A program made the position numbers and the translations under genes. Under the pieces are notes generated by a model, which saw nothing but the letters and a program-made list of their open reading frames with translations, made no database searches and was not told the origin of the DNA. From positions 124,001-188,000 of the forward strand of contig NZ_FNRD01000005.1 in NCBI RefSeq assembly GCF_900107635.1: a stretch of DNA of 64,000 nt, read 5' to 3'. Origin of the DNA: Flavobacterium gillisiae. Lineage in GTDB: Bacteria; Bacteroidota; Bacteroidia; Flavobacteriales; Flavobacteriaceae. Shown here one piece after another: positions 1-9,600 of this stretch; within the stretch, counting starts at the first letter, position 1, and every line of letters begins with the position of its first letter.

Positions 1-11
1 GCATTGTATCA

Positions 12-962
12 TTAATATATTTTAGCACTTATTCTTTCCTCAAACTTTAAAATTATTCCATTTTCGCTTGTCCATTCATTATTGTCAATAGAATAAGCGA
101 AAATTGAAAGCTTCGGCGATGTCAATGTTTCAACAACAACGCAAAGTCTATAATTTCCTTTGTCTGCTTTTAAGTTTTTATATTCATTTGGTGTCAATTC
201 AGTTGCAATGTCTTTTCCTGATAAACCTTTAACTTCTAATTTTAAATTGATTTTTCCGTTAGTAGCGTTTAAGTCCCAACCTACATTGTCCTTTTCAACC
301 GACTGAATTTCGTACCCTAGTTTTTTATAATGTTCAATTACTTTTTTAACAGCGAGGGTTTCAACTTCAATTCGTTTTAATGGGTCTGTTTGTCGCGCTA
401 TACTTTTGCTAATACTTTTAGGTTTTGGAAATTGGCCACTTTTTATATAGTTAAATACTTGATCAGTAAAGTCAGGATTGTTATCACCATACCAAATGTT
501 TCTTTGTCCCATACCGCCTTTACCTCTTGGTATTTGAACAATTCTTTCATCTCTTGTTAATAATTTAGCGTCTTCTTCTTTTGCGGTAACAAAATACCCA
601 ATTTCATAATCATTCCATGCTCTATTAGAGTTTTTTTCTGGACTTTGTTCATTGCGATAAACGGTGGCATTTTTATACCAACCGACAATATAATTACCTC
701 CAGAAAATGGTTTTTTTGCTACCCAAACAATTGTTATATTATCAATCGCTTTATCTATTTTTTTTGCTCCGAGACGGTTTAAGTTTATTTGCCCTCCAAC
801 TTGGCCATATCCAAACATTCTCTTTTTTGACGGCTTAAAATTAAACATTTCTCCACCCCAACCATGTTTTTCAATATGTTTTCCTCCACCTTGCATTTGG
901 TCATCTACAATTCCTTGATAACCGTCCATCCAAGCTGTATTGAAAAATAAAATTTTATCCAT
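12..962 (-). CDS. DUF3883 domain protein, PD-(D/E)XK nuclease-like
   Basis: This is a complete 316-aa protein. The C-terminal third (about residues 195-300) resembles DUF3883, the domain also found at the C-terminus of plant NO VEIN proteins. Visible features are GWDL (228-231), KLEVKG (241-246) and LTPNEY (256-261). The spacing D230...E243-V-K245 fits the catalytic core of PD-(D/E)XK nucleases. DUF3883 is often found in restriction and defence proteins, but no methylase or helicase partner is adjacent here. The N-terminal 190 residues are rich in Gly, Trp and Lys and I do not recognise them. Biological role is unknown; the nuclease-like fold is inferred from motifs. Confidence 0.75.
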   Translation of the reverse strand: MDKILFFNTAWMDGYQGIVDDQMQGGGKHIEKHGWGGEMFNFKPSKKRMFGYGQVGGQINLNRLGAKKIDKAIDNITIVWVAKKPFSGGNYIVGWYKNATVYRNEQSPEKNSNRAWNDYEIGYFVTAKEEDAKLLTRDERIVQIPRGKGGMGQRNIWYGDNNPDFTDQVFNYIKSGQFPKPKSISKSIARQTDPLKRIEVETLAVKKVIEHYKKLGYEIQSVEKDNVGWDLNATNGKINLKLEVKGLSGKDIATELTPNEYKNLKADKGNYRLCVVVETLTSPKLSIFAYSIDNNEWTSENGIILKFEERISAKIY

Positions 963-1188
963 TTACGTTTTTTTTTAGAATTGCACACAAAATGTAGAGA
1001 GTCTTCGCATAATATCGCATAGACAAATAATATTATTTGGATAAAGGATTTACCTCAATTATCAAATATATACTTTTTTTACGATTATTCTGATAAAAAA
1101 TAACGCTCTGCATTGTTTTCAAATATACTTTCTTAATAGATAGTTTCTTTACGGAAAACCGTAAACGAGATTCATTTGCACTATCCTC

Positions 1189-1332
1189 TAGCCTCGATAG
1201 CAGTGAAAAGCCTTTATGGACTGAAACTACTTTTTTCTGGTTGTGGCAGTGCGACCAAAGGAAGCGCCTGCCACAACCTAGAAAAAGGGTTGAAGGTCAT
1301 AAAGCTTGAAACGAATAGCGAGAAAAGCTCCT
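1189..1332 (+). repeat. Dispersed structured intergenic element, copy 1 (long form)
   Basis: This is the first of four copies of an element with conserved flanks around a variable hairpin. The 5' flank reads TAGCCTCGATAGCAG and the 3' flank GAATAGCGAGAAAAGCTCCT. CTCG and CGAG can pair, as can AGC and GCT. The interior is longer than in the other copies. It holds one helix of AAGCCTTTATG with CATAAAGCTT, and inside it a long stem in which GGTTGTGGCAG pairs perfectly with CTGCCACAACC. It lies upstream of the drug exporter promoter at 1402. Confidence 0.6.
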
Positions 1333-1401
1333 AGAAAAAGGAATTATGAAAAGTGGTGTTATATTACATAAGATGCTTGCCATTTTCGGATTCTAAATAT
1401 T

Positions 1402-1409
1402 TACATTTG
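1402..1409 (+). promoter_or_regulatory. Bacteroidota -7 promoter box for the drug exporter
   Basis: The sequence TACATTTG matches TAnnTTTG exactly and sits 21 bases before a TTG start at 1431. A TTG at 1377-1379 could serve as the -33 element with a 22-base spacer. Transcription would begin near 1415, inside the longest reading frame, which rules out the upstream GTG start at 1353. Confidence 0.6.
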
Positions 1410-1430
1410 CAAAAAAATAAAAAAGCAATT

Positions 1431-2642
1431 TTGAGTACTACTACACATCAATCTAAATTAAAATATTTCCAACTCGTTTTAATTTTAGGTTTTCTTACCG
1501 CACTTGGCCCGTTTTCAATAGATATGTATTTACCTGGTTTTTCGGCCATTGCAACAGACTTGAATACCACCGTGGCCAAAGTAGCCATGACCTTATCGAG
1601 TTATTTTATAGGGATTTCGGCAGGGCAATTGCTGTACGGTCCGTTATTAGACCGTTATGGTAGAAAAAAACCATTGTTTATAGGACTGCTGGTTTACATT
1701 TTGGCATCCTTGGGTTGCGCATTTGTTACTGACATTGATACGTTTATTGGTTTGCGATTCATACAAGCTGTAGGAAGTTGTGCTGCTACGGTGGCTTCGG
1801 TTTCTATGGTGCGCGATTTGTTTCCGGTACGTGATATTCCTAAAGTATTTTCTTTACTGATGCTGGTTGTTGGGATTTCGCCAATGTTAGCGCCTACTGT
1901 CGGTGGTTACGTAACAGATTATTACGGTTGGCATACCGTGTTTTTTATCTTAATGTGCATTGGAATTGCTATTTTATTGGCGGCTCAATTTGGTTTGCCC
2001 GATACCTATGCTCCAGACCGCACGATTTCATTAAAACCAAAACCGATTATTCTGAATTTTTTAAGTGTCCTTAAAGAACCTCAATTTTATACCTATGCTT
2101 TTACTGGTGCGATTGCCTTTTCTGGTTTGTTCACCTATGTAGCAGCCTCCCCTATTCTATTCATGGATTTATTTAAGGTAGATCCTAAAACCTACGGTTG
2201 GATTTTTGCGTTTATGTCTTTGAGTTTTATTTTGGCGAGCCAACTAAATTCGGTTTTACTGAGATGGTTTACAAGCGAGCAAATTATTTATGGTGCTTTA
2301 TTGACACAAACAATTACCGTTATTGCTTTTTTAATTGCTGCCGAAAATAATCTTTTGGGATTGTACGAAACCATAGCGATGTTATTTCTATTTCTAGCTT
2401 GTATAGGCTTATCTAACCCCAATACCGCTGGTTTGACACTGGCTCCATTTGCCAAAAATGCTGGAAGTGCCTCGGCTTTAATGGGTGCCATTCAATTAGG
2501 ATTGGGAGCCTTGGCTTCGTTTGCAGTTGGGATTTTTCTAAAAGATTCTATGGTGCCTATGGTTATCATCATGGCGGTATCTACTATCGCGGCTTTTGTT
2601 CTTTTGAATGTTGGAAAACGGAAGATAAAAGTAAGATATTAG
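1431..2642 (+). CDS. Bcr/CflA-type MFS multidrug exporter
   Basis: This is a 403-aa inner-membrane protein with about 12 hydrophobic segments. The opening FLTALGPFSIDMYLPGF and motif A (GPLLDRYGRKK, about residues 70-80) are typical of Bcr/CflA proton-driven drug exporters in the DHA1 branch of the major facilitator superfamily. The frame opens at a GTG at 1353, but the promoter box at 1402-1409 lies inside that extension. I therefore place the start at TTG 1431, giving an N-terminus MSTTTHQSKLKYF and a normal family length. The substrate cannot be told from sequence. It has no operon partner. Confidence 0.88.
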   Translation: MSTTTHQSKLKYFQLVLILGFLTALGPFSIDMYLPGFSAIATDLNTTVAKVAMTLSSYFIGISAGQLLYGPLLDRYGRKKPLFIGLLVYILASLGCAFVTDIDTFIGLRFIQAVGSCAATVASVSMVRDLFPVRDIPKVFSLLMLVVGISPMLAPTVGGYVTDYYGWHTVFFILMCIGIAILLAAQFGLPDTYAPDRTISLKPKPIILNFLSVLKEPQFYTYAFTGAIAFSGLFTYVAASPILFMDLFKVDPKTYGWIFAFMSLSFILASQLNSVLLRWFTSEQIIYGALLTQTITVIAFLIAAENNLLGLYETIAMLFLFLACIGLSNPNTAGLTLAPFAKNAGSASALMGAIQLGLGALASFAVGIFLKDSMVPMVIIMAVSTIAAFVLLNVGKRKIKVRY

Positions 2643-2818
2643 GGTATTGTGTTTTTAAACATATAAGTTAAAGAAGCCAGAGGATTAGTGTAGACGAGAG
2701 TAATTTCTTTTTTTTAACCACATAGAGACATAGACTTTTTTGTCTTTAAAAAGAAGCTTTGCTTAGATAGAAGTCAGAGGAGTTGTGGAAATAAAGTCTA
2801 CAGAAAACTTATATGACC

Positions 2819-3152
2819 GTAACATGTACTAAAATTTCTTTAGACACGAATTCCACCAATTTTCACTAATGCTGTAAAAGTTACAATAGTATTTCACTAA
2901 TTTTTTTAAATTAATTGTGTAATTCTTAGGAGAATTTTACTCAAAAACTGTACTACTTAGTTTGTCACGCTGCAAGCATCTCAATGTAACATGTACTACA
3001 ATTTCTTTAGACACGAATCCCACCAATTTTCACTAATTCTGTAAAAGTTACGATAGTATTTCACTAAATTACTTTAATTAATTATACATTTCTTGGTAGA
3101 ATTTTACTCAAAAAAAGTACTACTTAGTTTGTCTCGCTGAAAGCGTCTCAAT
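2819..3152. repeat. Tandem duplication, two 167-bp units
   Basis: Unit A (2819-2985) and unit B (2986-3152) start with GTAACATGTACTA and end with CTCAAT. They abut exactly and differ by scattered substitutions, roughly one base in seven by eye. Both contain AGACACGAAT...CCACCAATTTTCACTAAT, which resembles intergenic sequence found again in the hisB-hisC spacer of this window. No open frame spans the units. Confidence 0.8.
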
Positions 3153-3186
3153 AGCTATGAGCAAATTTGCCGAGACGCTTTCAGCG
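3135..3186. repeat. Inverted repeat with 15-bp perfect arms
   Basis: CGCTGAAAGCGTCTC (3135-3149) is the perfect reverse complement of GAGACGCTTTCAGCG (3172-3186), with a 22-base loop. Imperfect pairing extends a few bases further (TTTGT against ACAAA). There is no T-run on either strand, so a standard terminator is unlikely. The left arm is the diverged end of tandem unit B. Confidence 0.75.
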
Positions 3187-3258
3187 TCACAAATAGTAAG
3201 AGTGATTTATAGTTAAACCGCACTACAAGAAAACTTATATGACTTATATATTTAAAAA

Positions 3259-4533
3259 TTAATTATTACTTTTCTTCTTTGTCTTATCTGGTCTGATGAT
3301 CATTCGCAATGATTGATCTTGAGAGAAATAAGAAATCATCCAGTTAAAGAAGGTTTGCACCCTGTTACGATATGTTATCAGTGAGATAAGGTGGATAAAT
3401 AACCATATTAACCAAGCAAAAAAGCCTTTGAAATGCATTTTTGGTTTGGGTAAATCAACGACAGCCTTATTTCTACCTATAATGGCCATCGATCCTTTAT
3501 CGTTATATTTAAAAGGTATTAAAGGTTTGTTGCTACCCATTAACTTGAAGTTTTCTGCTAAATTGAGCCCTTGTTGAATTGCGACTTGTGCCACTTGTGG
3601 GTGTCCACCAGGAAAATCGGTATCGGTGAGTTGGATGCAAGTATCGCCTATCGCGTATATATTCTCCGTTCCGTTTACTTTATTAAAATCATCGGTAGCC
3701 ATTCTTCTTCCGCGACCGTAACTTTCGGCTGGTATGCCTTCAAATACCATAGCTGAAACACCGGCAGCCCATATTAAATTTTTTGTTTGAATCGTTTCTC
3801 CAGTAGATAAAAATACCGTGTCATCTACGTAATCGGTAACCTGAGTATTCAATTGTACAACGACTCCTAAATTAGTAAGTGCTTCAAGCGTGTCTTCCTG
3901 TGATGCTTTGCTCATAGGCGCAAGCAACGCAGGTCCTCCATCAATTAAATAGATATTACTGGCCGTGGTTCCTAGTTCTGGGTATTCTTTTTGGAAAATG
4001 CTTTTTCTCATTTCGGCGTACATACCAGAAACTTCTACTCCTGTAGGTCCTCCGCCGGCTACAACAATGGTCAGTAGTTTACGACGTTCACGGATATCCT
4101 TACAAATAGCCGCTTTTTCTAAATTTTTTAAGATAGTGTTCCGCATTTCGATGGCGTCATTGAGTGTTTTCATCGGAATGGCATTTTTCTTTACATTTTC
4201 CATTCCGAAATAACTCGTTTCGGCACCAGTGGCAAAAACCAGATGGTCGTAGCTCAACTCACCGTTGTGCAATATAATTTTATTTTCGGATGGTACTACT
4301 TTTAGGAGTTTGCCAAGACGAAACTGCAAGTTCTTCTTTCCTGCAAAAAATTTACGGAAAGGATAACTGATACTGGATGGTTCCAGAAAGGCGGTAGCCA
4401 CCTGATAAATCAGCGGTGGGAAGAAATTGTAATTGTTTTTGTCAACAAGAGTTACTTGAATTCCTTTTTGGTTTAAAAGTTCTTTGGCTAGGTTAATCCC
4501 TGCAAATCCTCCGCCTATTATGACAATATTCAT
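3259..4533 (-). CDS. ndh: Type II NADH:quinone oxidoreductase (NDH-2)
   Basis: This is a 424-aa single-subunit FAD enzyme that passes electrons from NADH to membrane quinones without pumping protons. The FAD-binding Rossmann motif GGGFAG is at residues 7-12 and the NADH-binding motif VVAGGGPTGVEVSG at about 157-170. Between and after them are ATGAETSYFG and, near residue 295, a second FAD contact AIGDTC. A hydrophobic, aromatic stretch at about 370-392 fits the membrane-attachment segment of NDH-2 enzymes. Length is normal for the family. It stands alone; the promoter is not clear (TATCTTTA on the minus strand near 4580 is one base off the -7 consensus). Confidence 0.9.
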   Translation of the reverse strand: MNIVIIGGGFAGINLAKELLNQKGIQVTLVDKNNYNFFPPLIYQVATAFLEPSSISYPFRKFFAGKKNLQFRLGKLLKVVPSENKIILHNGELSYDHLVFATGAETSYFGMENVKKNAIPMKTLNDAIEMRNTILKNLEKAAICKDIRERRKLLTIVVAGGGPTGVEVSGMYAEMRKSIFQKEYPELGTTASNIYLIDGGPALLAPMSKASQEDTLEALTNLGVVVQLNTQVTDYVDDTVFLSTGETIQTKNLIWAAGVSAMVFEGIPAESYGRGRRMATDDFNKVNGTENIYAIGDTCIQLTDTDFPGGHPQVAQVAIQQGLNLAENFKLMGSNKPLIPFKYNDKGSMAIIGRNKAVVDLPKPKMHFKGFFAWLIWLFIHLISLITYRNRVQTFFNWMISYFSQDQSLRMIIRPDKTKKKSNN

Positions 4534-4770
4534 ATGCTGTTATTTAATAGTTTTAGATAAAAAAAATCTCCCATAAAGATACATTATTTATGAGAGGCTA
4601 TTAAATTTTGAAATAGTAAAAAACTATGGTACGATTGCTTTAGTATTGCTCGTGGTGCTTCGTGCGCTTGCTTTGAGGTTCTAGTGACCATTTCGCTGCG
4701 ATCGATCGATTTTTGGGCTATTCAGTACCAAATAGTACTTAACCGTTAGTGAGCGTTTTTCTTGTACTTT

Positions 4771-5268
4771 TTATTTGGGATCAAAAGTTTGTGGAATTCT
4801 ATTGTTTTCTGTTTCTCTGTCAAAAACTACAGAAATAATTTCCCATCTGTCGTCAGCGTAAAAAAGCTGGATGCTATTTATGCCGCGTCGTGCCACAATG
4901 CCATTTTTTTCTAATCGAGTTTCATACGTACTCCAAACATTTGCAATATTTCCGAATACTTTTACTTCTCGATTAATTTCTGTTTCATAAAAGGCCGTTT
5001 CTAAAACCATATCGTCGGTTTCTTTATGAAAATCCTTAACGGATAAAGTTAGTTGTTTTAATTCTCCGTTGACATTTGAGATATAGGAATAAATTGCATT
5101 TGGATTGTGAATGGACAAATCTCTTTCCCATTGTCTTTTTTTCCCAGCTTCGCCTGAAACAACTTCGTAAAACGCTTTCATTAAACCGTTTATTGTTGCA
5201 GTATCTTCAATTAACGGATTGTATTTTTCTGTTTTCAGCTGTTGTAAATTTCCTTGTTGAGTTAGCAT
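4771..5268 (-). CDS. NTF2-like (SnoaL-like) protein
   Basis: This is a small 165-aa protein with no signal peptide or membrane segment in the called frame. The order helix (TINGLMKAFYEVVSGEAG) then RDL..HNPNAIYSYI, followed by alternating strands ending in GINSIQLFYADDRWEIISVVFDRE, is typical of the cone-shaped NTF2/SnoaL fold. The family includes isomerases, hydrolases and pure binding proteins, and no catalytic residues stand out, so no reaction can be assigned. It stands alone in front of a LytTR gene on the same strand. Confidence 0.65.
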   Translation of the reverse strand: MLTQQGNLQQLKTEKYNPLIEDTATINGLMKAFYEVVSGEAGKKRQWERDLSIHNPNAIYSYISNVNGELKQLTLSVKDFHKETDDMVLETAFYETEINREVKVFGNIANVWSTYETRLEKNGIVARRGINSIQLFYADDRWEIISVVFDRETENNRIPQTFDPK

Positions 5269-5410
5269 AATTAAAATAATTAGTTTTAAGACGGTTCGTA
5301 TCCTATTGTATGATTTGAAAACAAACTAACTACCTTTAATTCCGTTAAAAAAAATATTTATGTACTCTTCTGGATTTTTTATGCAAAAGACTTCAAATTC
5401 GATTTGGTTG

Positions 5411-5734
5411 TTACAGCAGTAACTTATTAATTGCAGTATTCAGACATTCTCGGTAACTTTTTGAAACCGAAATTTTAGTTTCGTTTAATAGAATATGATT
5501 GTCTTCGAAAGAATCTATATTTGTTAAATTCACGATATACGAATTATGGACTCGCATAAATTCATTTGGCAAATTGTCAATCAATTCTTTTAAGGATTTA
5601 TAGTAAATGTATTTTTTATTTTCAATCGTTAAAATTTCAACGTAATTCCCTAAACCTTTAATCACTGTTATTTCATCAAAGTAAAGTTTGATTAGTTTTT
5701 TATCCGTTTTTATAAAAGCAAAATTATTAGTCAT
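5411..5734 (-). CDS. Stand-alone LytTR DNA-binding regulator
   Basis: The 107 residues are essentially one LytTR domain: F-IKTDKKLIKLYFDEITVIKGLGNYVEI, then the typical KSLKELIDNLP..FMRVHNSYIVNLTNID and a C-terminal SVSKSYRECL. LytTR domains normally sit behind a receiver domain; none is present, and an in-frame TAA directly precedes the ATG, so it is not simply a mis-called start. Free LytTR proteins are known in Bacteroidota. The upstream 110 bases hold no recognisable receiver remnant. Target genes are unknown. Confidence 0.85.
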   Translation of the reverse strand: MTNNFAFIKTDKKLIKLYFDEITVIKGLGNYVEILTIENKKYIYYKSLKELIDNLPNEFMRVHNSYIVNLTNIDSFEDNHILLNETKISVSKSYRECLNTAINKLLL

Positions 5735-5850
5735 TTACTTAATTTTTTTGTGTCGAGGAGACTATGTTGTTCAGGAATATTTTTTGAGCAATTTTATCTT
5801 GCTCATGGCGAATGCTGTTTTCTGCAATCAGCTTTTATTTTTAATCATAC

Positions 5851-6531
5851 CTAGTTACTTATTTTATTAAAGTCGTCGTATTGTAAAATTTCTAACCCTT
5901 TTCCAGTTGTAAAAATGTTGTTTGCTATCGCTGTACCTAATTTCTCTACTGCTATCCCTCGGTATTTTCGCCACTTTCCTTGAAGAATAAAATTTAGTTT
6001 AGGCCATACTTTTAAAACAATGGCCTGCGAAAGACCGTATCTATTGGTTGGCGTTAAAATCATGGAGGGTTGAAAGATACTCAAGCGATCAAAGTGAAGT
6101 TTTTCTAATTCGGCTACTAATTCTCCTTTGGTTCTCAAAAAAAAGTTAGACGAAGTGGCGCTAATTCCCACTGAAGACAAAAGTTCAAAATGTTGAACTC
6201 CGTTTTTTTTACATATTCGAGCAAAATCTAAAACGGCTTGTTTGTCTATCTTCAGAAACTCTTCTTTACTCATTTTAGAAGGTTCGCCTACCCCTAATGT
6301 ACAAATGCCCACGGATGCATTTTTTACAAAAGACTCATAAGTGGCTGGATCAAAAATATTGATTTCATGTTGCTGCACAAAATCAGCCTGTATAGCGTCA
6401 ATAGATCGTCTTCCTAACAGAATCAAGCTTGTAAGTTGTTTTGACTTTAAAAAGCGGTTTAAAGCTTGTGTGCCCACGGCTCCACTTGCTCCAAGCATCA
6501 CTACTGATTTATTTTCGTTAGTATTATTCAT
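5851..6531 (-). CDS. NAD(P)-binding atypical SDR (HTATIP2-like)
   Basis: This 226-aa protein begins with a Rossmann nucleotide-binding motif, VVMLGASGAVGTQAL (about residues 10-24), followed by LILLGRR. LSSVGISATSSNFFLRTKGELVAELEKL and RLSIFQPSMIL match atypical short-chain dehydrogenases of the HTATIP2/TIP30 type, which are often annotated as oxidoreductases or NAD(P)H-binding proteins. The classical YxxxK pair is not obvious, so catalytic activity is uncertain. It has no clear operon partner. Confidence 0.75.
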   Translation of the reverse strand: MNNTNENKSVVMLGASGAVGTQALNRFLKSKQLTSLILLGRRSIDAIQADFVQQHEINIFDPATYESFVKNASVGICTLGVGEPSKMSKEEFLKIDKQAVLDFARICKKNGVQHFELLSSVGISATSSNFFLRTKGELVAELEKLHFDRLSIFQPSMILTPTNRYGLSQAIVLKVWPKLNFILQGKWRKYRGIAVEKLGTAIANNIFTTGKGLEILQYDDFNKISN

Positions 6532-6655
6532 TTTTGTTTTGATATGGTATTATTTAGTAATCTCTTTTATACTACTGCAAATTTCGCTAGTACCTATAAC
6601 CTAATTTTGACCTCGTGGATAATAACTAGCTGCTACATTAGAGCGACTTTGATCT

Positions 6656-9600
6656 TTATCGTTTCAGCGTAAAATGTCCAGAAAAAATAACTTTCATATT
6701 AAGGTTAGCGTTAAACCAATAATCACTAGACGGCATTTCTTTTCCATTAAAGTAACCATCCCATCCAACATCATTTGACGATATTTCTTTCAATAACTTC
6801 CCATACCTATCGAATATTGATATCTTCGAATTTGGAAATTTATTTATACCTTTTATCTGCCAATAGTCATTTTTTCCATCATTATTAGGAGTAAAGAATT
6901 TTGGATAGTCAATCACAGTAACTTCTTTCGAATCTTCACCACAACCCAATTTATCCCTTATATATGCAGTATAATTTCCTCCTTGAATATTAGGAAAATA
7001 ATTACTGTCTTGATAGTTTATACCATCTATAGAATATTCAAAATCTCCATCACCTGCTGCTATAATTTCAATAAAATTATTTTCTGATAATTCCTTATAT
7101 TTTATTTCAGTAATAGAGGGAAGAACAGATCGTACTAATTTAAATCCAAAACTATTTTCACAATAAATACCATTTTGTAACTTACTAACTGTAAGTGTAT
7201 AATCTCCCGCATTTACTAAATTAGCTTCGTAAGTATTTGAAATAATAGTACCATCTTGAAATTGCCAATTATAACTATCTAAATTATTCGCTACACTTAA
7301 AATCAAAGAAGGCTCTATATTGCATAAAAAATAAGTTTTCTCGATGTTAACAGATGGTAAATCATTTACTATTAAGTCAAAACTTGTCTCAGAATAACAT
7401 AGACTATTAATAGCATTCTCAACTCTTACTTGTATGGTTTGAGACCAAGCTTGCGTATTTTTAAATGAAGCTGGAAACTGACTTGGTAATTCATTTCCAT
7501 TACTATCGAAATACATTATTTTTAACCCTGATTGATTACCTATAATTTCAGTTTCCAAATTAGACGTATCAAAACTGGCAAAACCATTACCTTCGTCGCA
7601 GGCATATTTATTTGATGGTTTATTTATTTGCGGTTGTATAGCCGTTTTTAAGACTAAAGGCGTATCTGTATAACAATTAGTTAAGGGATTAGCCACTCGT
7701 ACCGTTATTGTTTCTTTATTGCTACTGGAGTTTGTATAAGGATTGGGTAATGGACTTGGTAATTGATTTCCACTAGCATCAAAATAAGTAACTTCCATTC
7801 CTATTTGGTTTCCTAAAACACTGGACTTTATATTTGAAGTATCAAAATATTCAGAGATACCATCATTATTATCGTCACAGCCAATAATTTCTTGTAAAAT
7901 ATTTGCTACTGGCAGTTGATATGCGACTAATTTGAAGGTTGATTCCTTAAAACAATTTGTATCTGTATTAATGGCTTTTACTGTCGCTAATTCTTCATTG
8001 GCAATTACATTACGAATAGCATTCAAAGGTGTTTGTATTTGTTGACCATTTTCATGATAAAATTCAACTCTTATATTGGTCGCCGTTCCTATAATCGAAG
8101 TTTCAAGTGCTTGTAAATTAAAAAGTGCAAGACCATCAGTGTCATTATCACATACATTTATGTTCGAAACAGAAGTTAAGTCTGGCAATGGATTTACAAT
8201 TAAATCGAAAGTGATTTCAGAATAGCAACAATGATTTTCTTTATGAGCGACTCTTACTGTTATTGTTTCTCTATCTTTAATGGTGTTAGTAAAGGGATTA
8301 GGTAAGGAATTGTATTTATTACCCTTACCATCTATGAAAGTAACATCTTTATCAATTTGCCCTCCTAAAACTTGCTCAGTAATCATCGAAACATCAAAAG
8401 ATGATGAGAATCCAGTATTAAAACTATCTTCACACGCATAAACATTGTTTATTCCGTATGCTTTTGGCGGCTCTTTAACGTCAATTGTTTCCGATAAAAG
8501 CTCAACTGTTCCATCTATACCAGTTACGGTGGCGGTAATAGTATAAGTTCCATCTGCTGAAAAATCGTGAAAAGGGGATAAATCATTGGAGGTATTCGTT
8601 ACTCCTGAAGCAGGATCTCCAAAATTCCATACTATTGAAGCTATTTTTGATTGATCCTCAACACTAAATTCCTTCAAAAAATCAGAGCAAATATTTGAAA
8701 AATTCATTTCAAAATTATTAGTAACATGATTTACATTTCCAGTTACGTTGATGTAAAAATTTGCATTTGGATGTCCAAAGTCAGCACTAGCAATATATTT
8801 ATTTTGATCAAAAGTAGGGCCACCAGGCAGAGTAGTACAACCTTTTTGCCATGACACACCATTATCTTGCGCCGAACCAGCTATAAAAGCGACTCCATCT
8901 CCCCAGCCAATTCCTTTGTGCACTTCTACCAGAATTTTTTTAACACCAGGTGGAATAGTTATTGGTGTAACAAAATCTACCTGTATAACTCGAGATTCAT
9001 GATTATAACCTATGCTAGTTGGAAGGGCTTGGATTTGACTACTCCCGATTAAATCAGTTTCGGAAAAAGAAGCAGGAAAATTGTCATCTATTTTATAGAT
9101 ATTAAAATTTACCTCTGAGTGTGAAGAACCTGTACCACTAATTCCAACTTGACCAGATTTAATTACAAATTCTTCATTATCTGATATGCCAAAATCTTTT
9201 AAATCAAAAGTTCTTGCCCAATCTATATAAGTAGAGGTACACGAAGGAATTCCTGTATTTATTACATCATCACATACGTTATGAGAGAGCCTGGTTATTG
9301 GTCCTGAACTTTTTGAGTTAAATGCTTCACCAGTAACGTTTATATAAAAATTAGCATTTGGAACGGGTATCGTTAAATCTTTAGTAGAAACTAAAGTGTA
9401 ACCAGTGCCACAACCATTATACCAGGATTCTTCTGTATCTTCTGCAGTACCTGCGACAAGAACTTCAGTCGGTGTTGGATCAGAATAGTCTTTATACTTT
9501 TCTACCGTTACCAAAATTCTATCAATCCCAGCAGGAACAACTATTGGTGCATCAAATTCTGCTTGAACAATTTCAGGAGCACCATTAATAATTGGTGTTT

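Larger units (their letters stand above)
2802..3243. repeat. Repeat island bounded by 16-bp direct repeats
   Basis: A perfect 16-bp direct repeat, AGAAAACTTATATGAC, occurs at 2802-2817 and 3228-3243. Between the copies lie a tandem duplication and a strong inverted repeat, listed separately. No gene is visible. The rest of the gap from 2643 to 2801 shows nothing I recognise except an inverted partial match (CATATAAGTT) at 2660-2669. The layout resembles an inserted non-coding element with a target duplication, but no terminal inverted repeats are clear. Confidence 0.5.

Noticed and set aside
2819-3152. CRISPR array
   Set aside because: There are only two long tandem units with no spacers of regular length and no cas genes in the window.
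3135-3186. Rho-independent terminator for the NADH dehydrogenase gene
   Set aside because: The hairpin is strong but lacks a T-run on either strand and is 73 bases past the stop codon.
4534-4770. Possible fifth copy of the dispersed structured element on the minus strand (AGCCC...CGATCGCAGCGAAAT)
   Set aside because: The 5' flank is interrupted and no matching 3' tail, hairpin or complementary four-base block could be found, so similarity may be chance.
5735-5850. Missing receiver domain upstream of the LytTR gene
   Set aside because: The stretch is short, has stops in all frames on the coding strand and shows no receiver motifs; an in-frame TAA directly precedes the ATG.
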